Below are positions 1-11,488 of a stretch of DNA of 64,000 nucleotides, one piece after another. Source of the stretch: Sycon ciliatum (taxonomy: Eukaryota > Porifera > Calcarea > Leucosolenida > Sycettidae); contig NC_088645.1 in assembly GCF_964019385.1 (NCBI RefSeq), forward strand, positions 28,985,294 to 29,049,293. The letters run 5' to 3'. Numbering within the stretch: the first letter of the stretch is position 1; each line of letters begins with the position of its first letter. Both the position numbers and the translations under genes were made by a program. The notes below the pieces were generated by a model, which was given only the letters and a program-made list of their open reading frames with translations, made no database searches and had not been told where the DNA came from.

Positions 1-1035
1 GTCGGATAATGCATTGCAGTTTAAAGTGGCTAAGGAAGCAATAGAACTTTTGTGGGATACAATTTCGCAAGATGCAGATGTACATTCATACTTAAGTGCT
101 ACTGGATCTAGGTGGACATTCATTGTGGAGCTGTCCCTTTGGATGGGCGGCATCTACGAACGAATGGTGCAGGTCGTTAAGCGCGCCCTGCGTAAGTCAA
201 TTGGTCGAAAATGTTTGTCCACAACGGAATTAACCACGGTTCTTGCAGAAGCGGAAGCAATAGTCAATACGCGGCCACTATTGTATGTGGGAGACATGGT
301 GGATGGTGACGATATCCTCACCCCATCTCATTTTGTAACAATGAATCCCAGGCTAGGGGTGCCTGCAATTAGTGTAATGGACGATACTGACTATAATAAT
401 CAGCAAAGCTCGGCGCAGACTTTGGTGGAAACGTATCGTGTTGGTGCCACTATCCTTTCCAGCTTTTGGAAACTGTGGCAGACCGGCTATCTGAGTAGTT
501 TGCGTGAACGTGGAAGTTACCGGCTGCCCGAGAAGCGAGGTGCCGTAGAGCGTGAGCCAAGTACAGGGGATATCGTACTAGTGAAAGAGGAAAGGATGCC
601 ACGCGGCACTTGGAAAATTGGGAAAATTAACAAAATACACCGGAGCAACGACAATAATGTAAGGTCAGCAACAGTTGAATTGCCAAGCGCCAAGACGGTA
701 AGGCGACCACTCAATTTGCTGTACCCGATGGAACTGAATATTAACCCATTCAGCGCTACTGGGCCTTGCCTATGGTGCTCTGCATATAAAATGCTAAAAA
801 CAGGGCCAATAGCAAGTTCTAAAACTCCAGGGTTCTGGCAACTGGGGTCCTCAAATATTTTGGAAAGGATTGCCAAGACTATCAACCACAGGGTGACAGA
901 ATCGATACAGTCCCCAAAAAGAATAGCGCCTCACAATAGGGGACGCAAGTTTGCTCAAATTGCGTGAAATACGCCAAATGCGTGAAATTGCAGCTAAAAG
1001 ATCGCTGAAAAGAGAAGAAAAAAAGACGCGCAGTG

Positions 1036-1108
1036 TTTCCAAGCGGGATTCGAACCAACGACCTATCGTACAAGAGGCAGGATCATGATCCAACTGACTA
1101 ACAGTGCT
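1036..1108 (-). repeat. tRNA-like sequence (SINE head or decayed tRNA) inside the MITE
   Basis: Read on the minus strand it has an A-box-like TTAGTCAGTTGG (1090-1101) and a perfect B-box GGTTCGAATCC (1046-1056). The acceptor and anticodon stems do not pair well, so it is not a functional tRNA. It is more likely a tRNA-derived SINE head or pseudogene. Confidence 0.5.
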
Positions 1109-1147
1109 TTTACACACCAAATAGTGCCAGAAATCACTATATATCCC

Positions 1148-1210
1148 ATGACGTCTATAGACGTCATCCCGCGCATGGGGGGCATTTTCAATGACGTCTA
1201 TAGACGTCAT
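1148..1210. repeat. two identical 20-bp palindromes near the MITE tip
   Basis: ATGACGTCTATAGACGTCAT occurs at 1148-1167 and again at 1191-1210, centres 43 bp apart. The outer copy starts 14 nt from the element tip. The same arrangement with a different palindrome occurs in the element starting at 36928, which suggests subterminal transposase-binding sites. Confidence 0.8.
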
Positions 1211-1421
1211 CAGCGTTCAATGGGTTAATAATAATGGAAAAAACAATGAAAAAAACGATTCGGCAAGCAACGGTTCGGCGGACGGCGGCACGGTAACAAA
1301 CAACAACGGCGCTGCAGATAATGATCAGCAGCTAATCCAAAATGACGGCGGTACAGTGCACGGCGGCACAGAAGTGAAAGCAAGAGGCAAGCGGCAAGCG
1401 GCCAAGAAGAGTGCAATTTGA

Positions 1422-2230
1422 ATTTACAGTATTTACAATTTGTCTTTACGTCGCACTCTTACCTAAGGTATATCCCAGGAGCGATAGGGTCCAGGTCCGC
1501 TGCCCATAGCTAAGTTCTAGGTATAGTAAGTATTTGTAGTGAGGTAGCTTGACACATGACTAGCTTCGCTCTATAATCTTGTTCTGAAATGAATTGCATG
1601 TGTGGAATTATGATCTCTTCGATCGAACTGTCGATTTATTTGAACTGCATTTTTCTGATTTATTTATTTTCCTTTTTTGCATGCACGCACTGGCAGCGCT
1701 CCATTGGAGCCGCGATACGCGATAGCGGGATCGCTACGCGCGTACGATGCACTTCCCAAACTGGCTGGCTTTTGCACGCAGCAAAATCATGATAATCTAT
1801 TTTTGGTTTCACATTTTTGCACACAGTACGCTGGCACGGCATGCGTACGCTGCCGTGCGAGCGAATCCTTTTTCGGAGCGCTCTGTTGTAGTGCTTCGTG
1901 TCCTTCTCTCGGTAGTTTTCTCTCTCCAAGCAGGGTTCTTTATGTGGTGAAAGAAGTGACAACGAACCAGGTCTCTCTCCCATCTTGAAGTTGTCGCGGC
2001 AGCTGCTGGCCAGCTGTCCGCGACAGTGTGTGCATGATTGTACAAGTATAAAGTGAAGTGTTTTACCACAGGGCGCATGAACCGCAAGCGTACCGCGTCC
2101 ACTCGCCAGTTGTGAACACAGCTTAAGAACGACCAGGTTAGAATGTCACCAAGGACAGCATAGCAATGTATACACGCTGGCTCAACTGTGCATAGACTGT
2201 AGTACATTAAAATATGAACAGTCTAGTCTA
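1422..2230. other. probable 3' flank or LTR of the BEL/Pao fossil; limits not resolved
   Basis: No coding sequence is recognised here. The stretch follows the end of the retrotransposon coding part, so it should contain the 3' untranslated region and LTR. I see no second LTR copy in the window to fix the borders. Confidence 0.3.
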
Positions 2231-2820
2231 CGAGACTGAACCACAGTTCTTCGCATTCCATAGGAGACTGCAGGACAATTCTTACAAAAGCTCAAAGTTT
2301 GACGCATTTATGGCCAAAAGCTAGAAGGCCATCTGAAGGGTTGCGCAACGCCCAGAGTGTACTTGAGTGACTCGACTGGATTTTACTGAGCATGAACTGT
2401 AGCTGCTCTCCAAGCATACAATAATCCTGAGACACCTGTGCTGCACGTCGACACTGCACGTGCAGCTACCAGCAGACCTGGCTTAGTTTAGCTGTGGGCA
2501 GGCGATTGCAATCAATCAAAACATTAGGCACACGTCCTACCAACAATTATTACTTCCATAAAGACTCGCAGTATAATTATGCTTACTGAGCTCTTACCGT
2601 ATGAAACAGTGAGAGGCTGTCGATACTTCAGACTTCCTCTTGTTGATCCATCCTCCCTGCCCTGCTGCTGGTACGCTGAATTCATCCGCAAGGCCAGCAG
2701 GAACCACATTCAACTGAAGTGTACTCCACTCCATCATTCCTGCTTCAAGTTAGTTGTCAGCCGAGTTTTTCAAGTGAAATCCTTCAGGCTGTGAAGGGTC
2801 ATCTCCCTTCCTAGTTTACC

Positions 2821-2956
2821 ATGGCTTACAGTTTTGCTCTTTTTGTTCCGGTCGTTGCCAAAAGCTGCAACAAAACTCCAGAACTGTCCATCATGTTTGT
2901 CACGGATGGTGTGAAGCGAACTGATGTTGAAAACGACGTGTTTGCTCCAACTCGAC
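2821..2956 (+). CDS. candidate first exon, unrecognised
   Basis: An ATG in good context (ACC before, G after) opens 45 codons that end exactly at a consensus donor, CTCGAC followed by gtgagt. An in-frame stop lies three codons upstream, so translation would begin here. The peptide starts MAYSFALFVPVVAKS and continues with mixed charged residues; it matches no family I know. No downstream exon was found, and by chance such a small open stretch is not rare. Treat as a weak prediction. Confidence 0.22.
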
Positions 2957-4052
2957 GTGAGTCTACTGAGTACTGTAGCTTGCTACATTGTACATTGTAG
3001 CAATGTAGGTACCTAGCCTAGGTACAAAGGTGACGCCGGGTCGAAGCTGTTGCGTGGCGTGACCATGGTGATGCACCGAAAAGTCCTTCGCCAAAAAAAG
3101 CACCATGAAAAAGGCATGAGCACAGCACTCGTAGATGTACTCAGCAGCACGGACAAGCTACAACAGTACAACTACAAGCTCAGCTAGCTGCATGCACTGG
3201 TGTTGTCATAGCCACTAACATGGTGGCGCTACTTTTTTTGGGGTCAGGAAATCATTTTTGGCTCAGAAGATCGGATCTCTCCCGGCCCTGCATGGTGCCA
3301 GTGGTGTCTGGGTACGGGTGGTCAAGATAGGTGCTTGGGAATCTTATGATAAGGCCACACTGCAGAAGGTCTGTGGTTCGACTCACCCGACCGACCGTAC
3401 ATTTTTCAGCCCGACCGTAACTTTTTTTCGGCGGGCTGTCGATCGTGTGACTGACGTACGTGGACTGAACACGTCCACGTCTACGTGCTGTGCAGCGTGA
3501 GTGTACGTCTGCGGACGCAGGCGCGCTAGGCGGCTCCTTTTGGACTTGACTTGTAGTTGTACTGCAGTGCAGTGCAGTGAGTGGTACGACTGCTGCCTTG
3601 TGCTGGTAGTAGAGTCTACTCGATACGACCACGGGCAGACTGGCGAGACTTATTTTGAAGTGACCGTCCGGTTGAAAGCTATTGCCTCGTTCCAGATTAA
3701 GGACGGCCTTCTGTTTTGGGATGAAGGACAGACGAGATTGCACTTTCCTCGTGTATTGGGAACGATATTTCACCTGTACCGGTAAGGTGCTGCTCCATGT
3801 GTGTGTTGTGCGCCATCTATGGATCTGCCACATCGATCGATTTTGCTGCGCGATCTGTCGATCGACAGATCGCGCAACAATCGATCGATCGCGCAAAATC
3901 GATCGATCGCGCAACAAAAAAAAGAAACCAAATCGATCGATTGTGAGCTGGGCGCGGAGTAGGTATTTTACTACTCCCTTGTGAACGGCATCATCGTAAT
4001 CAGTACTCGCACTGGTACGAGTACCGTGCTTGCGACTGGCTGCAATTAATGG
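2957..4052. other. no gene recognised; short CGATCGAT-rich block
   Basis: Open frames here are short and unconvincing. The only clear structure is the CGATCGAT-rich block around 3830-3920 with the 30-bp palindrome described separately. Confidence 0.5.
3847..3876. repeat. 30-bp perfect palindrome, shared with 14.8-15.0 kb
   Basis: The sequence TGCGCGATCTGTCGA followed by its exact complement occurs here and, extended by one base pair, at 14856-14887 and 14980-15011. It is flanked in all three places by CGATCGAT tracts, so the block is a dispersed repeat. Confidence 0.85.
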
Positions 4053-6707
4053 GGCTGTTAAGTGTGACGTCACGGCTCCTTCGATACGCATAGCAACGGA
4101 GAGCACTGGGGACAAACAAAAGTCGCGTCCTCTGGATGGAACCAGATGTCAAGGGCAACAGCATCTAAATGACTGGAGAGACAGCAGTTTTTCTTTGCTT
4201 TTTCTTCAAGCGATTGTTGTCGCTCTTTACTCCTTGTTCTTTCCTCTACAAAACTCCTGTAGTTGTCGAGTGCCTTCATGATGGCTGTGAAATTGGCTGC
4301 CCACAGTAAAACTCCGTGTTTGAGAGTGCTTTGAAGATGTTTCACGTCCTGATGGATCAAAGTATGAGCGCTCCTTGTGGATTCGATTATAATTATATAG
4401 GTGAGTTGTTCAAGAAATCAGTGTCTTCTTTCTGTCTCTGCCCTCACGCTGGCACAATATCAGCCTCTATAATCCATGACAGCTCGCACCTCCCGTAAAC
4501 TGCATGACTTAGATATATATCTTCGCCCTCCGTGGTGATTGAAGACCCATGGAAGAATTTATTATGTTCAGAATGATGTCCTAAGAATATAAAATAAAAT
4601 AATGCTGGGGAATTGTCATAGGGTATTTTTGGAAGGATGGAGACAGAGAGAGAGAGAGAGCACTGTTTGAAGTGTTTGTCTCACTGCAATTACTCCAGAT
4701 TATTGAATGTTGTATGATCTACTCTATATTTTCCACAATGGTTTTCCTGATTTGCGGGATCTCTTCTTTTGCTGTTTGCGTGTTTACAGGAAGTGGCTGT
4801 CTGGTGTAACTGCACCAGATCCTGGGGAAATTAAGTCAGATGCAGTAGCAGGGTCGTCCAGTGATGCAACACTGCCGTTCTGTGTGCAGCGTTACCGCTA
4901 ACACCCCCGGCGAAAACACAAAAAATACAAACACGTGAAAAGACTACAGTATTGACCGTTCTGCTAATAAATGCATGACTGCTCCGACAGTCGATAATCG
5001 AAACACAGAGCACCAGCATGATGTTTTCATATTGAGAACCACACAACAGCTCAACTCTCAAGCCCAAAAATTGATGAATACAAAATAATACAGAGCGACG
5101 CCACAAGAGATCATCCGGCAACCAAACAAACCTGGGTCTAATGCACTGAATAGTCCTGAAATACGCAGGCCCGACAAAGCAGTGCAAGCACATAATGTTA
5201 CAAGGTACATGCATTGCAGAACAAAGTGTAACCAAAGATACACAGGGTTATAGCTGCACACTTGTGCATGTGCTCGCTCAGCCCAAGAACACACGATCAT
5301 GATGATAGAAACAATCCGGGGGAAACACGCTAACACCGAAGTAAGCATCAACACGTAAATAGTGCAGCTCTGAAAAAATTATATTGACATGTACATTGGT
5401 GTGTCGAGTAGTATCAGGCTTGAATAATCATCCAACCAAGACTTCATCAGGTCCCAGACGCTGAGATCGCACGCCGAATGCGAAGTGCATCTAGCCTTGA
5501 ACCTGTCGCACAAGGCACACATATATGGCAAAATGACATCCACTCTGATTATTTCCAGAGGCCAATCATGACAGAACACAGAAATGAAACCACGGGCTCA
5601 ACGAAGTAAACGCAAAGGAAGTTAGTCAAAATAATCCATGCAGTGCTCTTTTAATTGCAGCGCTGATTGCAGTGTTGCGTCATAGCCCGATACCCGCTGA
5701 GCACAGACACAACTCCATTCGTCAGGGGCAAGACATACTCTTTTGGAATAAAGTCATAAAGTACAGCGTTCCAATGACATTATGGACACCTCGTGCAAAT
5801 GCATGGTCTGTTCATCTGGCCGACTTGGCCACGCATGAGAGTGTGTGCATGTACATGCGCGCGCTTGCGCGCGCGCGCGCACACACACACACCATGCATT
5901 CGGTGCGTATGGTGTACCAGTTGCGGGACAATGAAGATGGAATCATTATCATGATGTTACATGTACATCTACAGTGTATGTTTGAGTGTAAAGTAAATTG
6001 TATTTTATTGCACATTTCTTCGACACAACTAATTACTTACTTCACATGTTCGCATTTCTCATAATCGATCCACCTGCACTCCGTATCAGTCGAGGAAAAA
6101 TTCTCCCAGATATACACTAGTCACCACAGCCATGTGATGACATTGGGATGGGTCCCAAGCACGATTGCACTCTCTAGTTACAATACATTTGGCCAGATTA
6201 TCTGTGAAGACAAAATGCAATGCATAGCGGCAATCGATGGATGAAGAGAGAGTTTGTAAATACCTATATCTTTCCACTTGTTCAGGAGCTTACCTTTTGG
6301 AGTTCACATCATTTACACGATCTCTCATGCTGTCTTGCACCTTGGTTTTGTTGACCATGGATGCGCCATCCCAGAAAACATTCTACAGGAGCTACTAATG
6401 CAGAGAGTTTTTCACGCTCGATCTCGGCGATCTACCTTGTCACGCCAATAAAATCCTCCGTGACACTGGCTACAGTCACAAGAGACGTCTCAGTAAGGTA
6501 ATGAGCACGACAACATCGTCGAGATCAAGGACAAAGAGAAAACAAAACACTCACTGAAAACAGCAAAGAAGAAACGAAGAAATGTACACGATTCCTATAT
6601 GTTGCCACTGGCAACTGGTTCGGTGGAGACGACGCTACTTTTGTTTGTCCCCAGTGGGATCGTTGTTATGCGTATCGAAGGAACTGTGACGTCATCACTT
6701 AACAGCC
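4053..6707. mobile_element. possible 2.65-kb DNA transposon bounded by long inverted repeats
   Basis: The left arm (about 4053-4125) and the complement of the right arm (about 6630-6707) agree over some 75 bp, sharing GGCTGTTAAGTG, a GACGTCAC core, CCTTCGATACGCATA and GGGGACAAACAAAAGT. The same terminal sequence appears at both ends of the 677-bp element at 27287-27963, so this is one family. Inside I see no intact transposase. A minus-strand stretch near 6300-6390 reads NVFWDGASMVNKTKVQDSM and ends at a good donor, weakly like the DGAS motif of hAT-type transposases. A clear 8-bp TSD is not visible, so two independent short copies remain possible. Confidence 0.4.
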
Positions 6708-6715
6708 CCATTGCA

Positions 6716-8061
6716 TGCACACCACTCAGTAAACAGTAGATGACGATTCTTTGAAGAAGTAATGGTTGACGTTGTCGAAAATTCAGACCCACTGGAGGCG
6801 TTCCACAGCCTGGAGCCCGCTGATAAGGATTTTGATGTGACTTGAGTAAGTACTAAAGTGATGTCAACACTAGTTCTACGTACTCTCAGTCTCTCTCTCT
6901 CTTTTTTCGGCGTCAGACATTGAGTGGGAGATATAGATGACTGGATTTCGTTTGTAAAATAATGAGTAATTTCTGCAATTTGTGATCGAATCAGCATGCT
7001 GTCAGCTGTACCAGTCCACATCCCATCGTAATCAGCGACCAGGCCAAGCGTGATATTTGCCTTGGTATTTCACTATGTGTGGTGAGAAGACGTCCATTCA
7101 CGTCTGAGAAATTCATTTGCAAATGGGAAATCAACAGGCCTGTATTAGTATGGGCAGAATTCATCACCCGGGCCGCTATTGAAGCTTTGCACAGTTGTCA
7201 ATGTCCAACGGCCTATTTATACGAAGACCTGTGGTGGCTACGTGATTCTCTTAAACCTGTGATCATGTTTTCCAAGATCATTTCAGTAGCAGACATATGA
7301 AACGCTACGCCGGGCCTGAGCCCGAGGCAATGTACGGACGTGGCCGTGCTGCACTGAACCGCGTGGCATCATCGTCACGTATGATGGAGTCAACATGACT
7401 GCGCCCTGCATATGCATCATACATCTGATAGTACGTTTATTGCCCTATCCTTGGAGAGTGGGCCAACAGGGAAGGCTGGGTTTCCGACTTGGCTTCACCT
7501 ATAATGCTCATGATTGAACACGCTCTTGGAGAATAAATGTAGAATCCGGCTGAACATTGAAACCAGATAGCATCGCGTTTCTGCGCTGCACCTCACAACA
7601 CCATTGATATACAACCAGGAAGAGCTGGGAACTTGAGGGAAGTGACGGAAAAGTCAAAGAGGAAGTGAAGAAGATTGAAGAAGAGGATCAGTAATCATCA
7701 AGGAGGCCAAAAAGAGGTCACCTACGAGCCAAATGGCTCTTGATGTGATGATGTGCAGGCAGGTATGCTGGAATTGGATAGACTCTTTTGGTCAATTTTT
7801 GGCCTATCCCACATCTTTCTACCGCAGCTCTGGCAGATTGATTGGTACTATACCCCTGAATTTATACATTTCTGAGCTCTGTGACACGTTACCTAGCTCG
7901 TGAATGTCGTCTTTCAGCCATTCATCATTGCTTATTTTGACATTTGATGAGGAGCCGATCATGACTATTTTTGAGGATGCGCATGTCAGAACGCTTTGTT
8001 GTGACATGCTCATCTAAAAGATTTTGCAACTGTTTCTATTGAATACCTATAATAGTAGTAC
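6716..8061. other. no confident gene; possible small charged exons
   Basis: Two short plus-strand pieces look mildly coding. A 26-codon ATG frame at 6761-6841 ends KDFDVT, and a stretch at about 7617-7692 follows an AG acceptor and reads KSWELEGSDGKVKEEV before a stop. Neither is recognised and neither is linked to other exons. Confidence 0.2.
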
Positions 8062-8069
8062 GAAATAAT

Positions 8070-8482
8070 TAGGGCTCAAACGGTCACGGTTTTACCCCGA
8101 ACGGTTAACTGCTAAGCTAACGGTCGGTTTAACGGTTATAACCTATAAGCCATGGCAATCCTGCGGACTCTTTTTTAACCGTTTATTTGACTATACTCAT
8201 TCAAAAAATATACCCTATTCAGTACAACGCACACATGTACGTTCTCTTGCATGCTCATTCATACCTATGATACTCTCACACGAAGAGACCAGATATGACC
8301 GAGTTGACAGCCCAGAAATTGCGTACGCGTGCGACAGGCTGCGAAAGTGCATACTTTGCAACGACCTGATACATGAAAAATTGACTGAAAAGTTACTGCG
8401 TAGCCGTTATCTTTATCGGTTAACCGTTAATTCTTCGTAACCGGTCTGCAACCAGTTAATCGGACTAACCGTTTGAGCCCTA
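8070..8482. mobile_element. hAT MITE with perfect 8-bp TSD
   Basis: The 413-bp insert has terminal inverted repeats TAGGGCTCAAACGGT and is flanked by identical GAAATAAT at 8062-8069 and 8483-8490. An 8-bp duplication with TAGGG tips is typical of hAT elements. It is non-coding; many internal AACGGTTA words give extra pairing between the two halves. Confidence 0.88.
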
Positions 8483-8490
8483 GAAATAAT

Positions 8491-8565
8491 GGTTGCGACT
8501 TTGGCGATAATTATTACGAAAGGGTTTGCTCCCCACACTGGAGCTCGCGCTATTCCGTCGACTTG
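8491..8565. repeat. dispersed repeat also found at 61.6 and 62.0 kb
   Basis: The words GTTGCGACTT, AAAGGGTTTGCTCCCC and GAGCTCGCG recur in the same order at 61605-61695, and partly inverted at 62007-62043. It is an interspersed repeat of unknown class. Confidence 0.6.
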
Positions 8566-8741
8566 ACAAAAATACCCGAGCCCGCTACCCGACCAAACCC
8601 CTACCCGTTGCAGCCCTGATTTTTTTTCGTCGGACTGGCCCCTTTCTATTCCCTCAACAAACAAAGGAATTATATAATGAACACTGGATCACTTATTATT
8701 CTGCTCGGTGCATGGACCAGTACAGGAACCGACACTCAATA

Positions 8742-8929
8742 CAGTCAACTTCGCTTATAACGACACTGGGCAGGGCATCAAAAAGGTGTCCTTATTCGTG
8801 AAGTGTCGTTATACCCGAAGTCTCATTATATGTATTACACTGGGATGGGACTTTGCTCTGGGCATGGAAATTCTGTCGTTATTCGCGAATTGTCGTTATA
8901 TCCGCAGTCGTTATTAGCGAAGGTGACTG
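8742..8929. mobile_element. pogo/Tigger-like MITE with TA target
   Basis: The ends CAGTCAACTTCGCTTATAAC and the complementary GTTATTAGCGAAGGTGACTG form an inverted repeat flanked by TA on both sides. A TA duplication with CAGT tips fits pogo/Tigger elements of the Tc1/mariner superfamily. Length is 188 bp, with no coding capacity. Confidence 0.78.
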
Positions 8930-8931
8930 TA

Positions 8932-9955
8932 CTTACTGTTATGTTGATGGATGGATGTGGTTTATAGGATCGCTCTTCCGAACGAGAACACTGTTTCTGG
9001 TTCATTGAAGTAGGGATACTGTGCATGTATTATAATGTGCATGCTTAGCTACAAGATGAAATGGATCCAGCCATTGAGTAAGAGAAGAGTTTCAATATTT
9101 TAATTCTATTAAAGTATACACCCGGTTCCAAAATAACGCACGTGCCCTTGCATACGCCCAGGAAATCGAGCCTGCTATTATATACACCCGGGACCTATAC
9201 ACGGGCTTTTACGGTAACGTTATAATTATCTCAATGTTCCGGGTACGGCTATTTACCATGATGTGGGTATAATACTGGACATACATGTAGTCTGTTTTCT
9301 ATTTTGCTGCTCCTTGTTCTTTGGTGCGATTGGTGGCTCGGAACAGGCAGACATTATTTACCGATATAAACGCACAGGTCACATTGTAGAGTGCAGACCA
9401 CCTAGTGCTTTGAAGATTCACTGCGATATTCCCATAATGTTATAATACATGTATGAAAATCAGCATCATTTTCTGTATGTTAAATGCCACAAATTGTTAG
9501 GCTTCACCGTAATATCAAGAGTACATAACCCCTCTTGGTAATATCCATGTTCAGTGTTCCGTTCACATCGGTTCATGCTGATCACCCGAAAGTGTCGTCT
9601 AAACAGGATATAGGGGTGTGCGGATAATGCTCGAAAAGCTGTAAAATTGGCAGAACCATACAAACCTTATGGCGGGCAATTCCTCGAATTCTGCTCCATT
9701 TCTTTATCCACATACCAAACATGCATGAAACTTACCAGAAAAAGTACTGAATTCTGCCAATTTTTCTGCCCGCATATGCCTAACAGGATATGTCCGCGCC
9801 GCGGGGATTATTTTTCAAATAATCTCCTCAGTGTCATGTACATAATTGTCGCCGGTCGCAGCGGCTTCACAAAACGTAGACTTTCCCAGCCCCCCCCCCC
9901 AAACACAAAATACAATTGAAGCATATGCAATGAAACGTATGCATTGGGAAATTGG
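8932..9955. other. no gene recognised; MITE remnants
   Basis: Around 9110-9225 there is a decayed stretch with CACCCGG words and an end reading GGCTTTTACGGTAA that looks like an old transposon terminus. Around 9640-9780 there is an AT-rich repeat. A ten-C run lies near 9892. Confidence 0.4.
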
Positions 9956-9959
9956 ATTG

Positions 9960-10135
9960 CAGTAAAACCCGTGTTTGCCGGACCCTGTACCAAGCGGAAT
10001 CCTGTATTTACCGGACAAAATTTCATGCACCAAAGTGCTGTGGATCGAAAGTGCATTCCTGGATCAAGCGGGGTCCTGTCACATCAGGACAGTTTTCGCT
10101 GCACCAAGGGCGTCTTGTCAGGGCAGGCTTTACTA
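9960..10135. mobile_element. pogo-like MITE, diverged
   Basis: The left end CAGTAAAACCCGTGTTTGCC and the complement of the right end TAGTAAAGCCTGCCCTGAC are imperfect inverted repeats. The interior repeats CCGGAC and CAGGAC words. The call rests on end similarity; the TSD is not clean. Confidence 0.45.
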
Positions 10136-10284
10136 TAGTGAAGTTTATAGTGAATTGTACTCCAAGTAACTCGTGAGTCCACACACAATGGTCATGCAGT
10201 ACAAAGCCGAAAAGTCCCTTTCAAGACAGAGTGACAGACAGGAGTCGTCACTAGAAGGGCTGATCAACCAACACAGAATACTAC

Positions 10285-10415
10285 AGTGGTGCTCAATGAA
10301 GTCCAATGAAGCGAGTGAATGCCGTGCGGAACGTTGTGCAGCTGTGAACACTGGGCTGTCAACTGGCACAGGGCGCACACTTGACTCACACAATATTAAC
10401 ATTGAGCATCAACGT
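10285..10415. repeat. palindromic repeat family, copy 1
   Basis: This stretch shares GAACACTGGGCTG, the GCGCA...ACTTGA block and the ATTGAGCA end with 11264-11400. A shorter piece is at 2343-2400. The two ends are complementary, so it is probably a small palindromic MITE. Confidence 0.5.
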
Positions 10416-10628
10416 AGCATAATAATAGCAGTGAAAAAGAGTAGAGTCAAATACGCGATGAGCGATAGTGTAGAGTCTAATACTAAAGGCAGAAATAGAG
10501 TAATGCCATCAAGTGCGAGATAACATGTTAGGAGCATTAACGTGTGATTGTGAAGCTTACTTTAAAGCGGGATGTTGAGTCTACAGTGCACCATGGGCAC
10601 AGCGAGATCATGTTATGTGTGAATGGTA

Positions 10629-10925
10629 TACCGTAAAGTACCGCCAGAGCGCCCCGTCTCGCGAGAGCGCCCCACCTTGATTTTACAGCCAGGGTCCAGG
10701 GAAAGGAAAATCGTACGGCAGAATGCAACGAAGTGTGTATGGTGTACTAACGTCAGAGGAAGGTTTTTGTGTGGAGCTCGTGTCCGCTCGAAGGTACGGA
10801 TTGTCTGCACAACGTGCAATATGTGTACGAAGTTCGTGTCGTATGACCTACAGACGGGAGACCACCTACACAATACGACCACGAAAGGACGAGATAGTGG
10901 GGCGCTCTGGCGGTACTTTACGGTA
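10629..10925 (+). mobile_element. DNA transposon remnant with 27-bp TIRs and a Cys-rich ORF
   Basis: Left and right ends form an inverted repeat of about 27 bp beginning TACCGTAAAGTACCGCCAGA. The plus strand between them reads a small Cys-rich peptide with KCVWC and, about 22 residues on, CTTCNMC. That spacing resembles the zinc-binding C-terminus of piggyBac-type transposases, though the match is weak. A diverged inverted copy lies at 30175-30395 and a short end fragment at 31127-31180. No clear TSD is visible. Confidence 0.55.
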
Positions 10926-11263
10926 CTAGTAATCAAATGGATGCAAAACATATAGATGTCGTGATACACCATGCCTGATTCGTGGCTGGAAGCCGTGAGC
11001 TCAGTGCTTGGGGCTAGTGGGATTCCTCTAGCTTTCAGAATCCTGCATGAAAAAAGGTAAAAGAAAGTGAAGGTACAATAATAGTAAGGTGATGTAAGCC
11101 TCTTGGTTTCGCGAACGAATTTCATCATTAAATTCATGGCATGGGAACGACGCTACAGAAGTATACAAAAGCTGAGCCATCCTCTAAAGAAAGTCCACTT
11201 TCGTGAATCTCATCTTGTCAGCAGCACCATGCTATTTGTATGGGAGAATTGCCTTCGTACAGT

Positions 11264-11400
11264 GCTGCCCAATGAAATCCTGAAATCAAGTCGCGTCACT
11301 CAAGTACCGGGCGTTGCGCAGCCCTAGACCTGCGAACACTGGGCTGCGAAATGGTGCAAGGCGCAAACTTGAGTGACACGACTGGATTTCATTGAGCAGG
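11264..11400. repeat. palindromic repeat family, copy 2
   Basis: The ends, CAATGAAATCC...GTCACTCAAGT and its complement, pair imperfectly across a centre near 11335. It is the same family as 10285-10415 and 2343-2400. It is non-coding. Confidence 0.6.
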
Positions 11401-11488
11401 ACTGTACATTCAAGGCACCTGCACTTCCTATTACAGTGTAATGTTCTTATTTTACAGGAATATTCCCAACTGGGCCTAATGTCTTCTG

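Larger units (their letters stand above)
745..1224. mobile_element. piggyBac-like MITE with TTAA target duplication
   Basis: The 480-bp insert is flanked by TTAA on both sides (741-744 and 1225-1228). Its ends are imperfect inverted repeats, CCCATTCAGCGC on the left and the complement CCCATTGAACGCTG on the right. TTAA targets and CCC tips are the hallmark of the piggyBac superfamily. It lies inside the BEL/Pao fossil and has no transposase. The right end carries two identical 20-bp palindromes, and a tRNA-like stretch lies near its middle. The last 75 or so residues of the long reading frame that starts at 14 come from this insert, not from pol. Confidence 0.75.
1..1421 (+). mobile_element. 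BEL/Pao LTR retrotransposon fossil, 3' part of pol
   Basis: The plus-strand reading frame entering at the window edge carries the end of a BEL/Pao integrase. Around 130-330 the text includes WMGGIYERMVQVVKRALRK and EAEAIVNTRPLLYVGD, followed by the C-terminal domain of this family (around 560-735, ending LLYPMEL). A low-complexity Asn/Gly/Lys-rich stretch at 1229-1421 probably belongs to the same element. The rest of pol and gag lie to the left of the window. A piggyBac-like MITE has inserted at 741-1228 in the 3' part. The element is treated as a fossil. Family assignment rests on the motifs; age cannot be judged without the second LTR. Confidence 0.82.

Noticed and set aside
1036-1108. Functional tRNA gene
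   Set aside because: B box is good but acceptor and anticodon stems do not form.
5445-5470. Hammerhead core CTGATGA on the minus strand
   Set aside because: No GAAA box or stems follow.
11103-11125. Further hammerhead near 11.1 kb
   Set aside because: On the minus strand ATGATGA and GAAAC occur at the right distance but no stem II forms.
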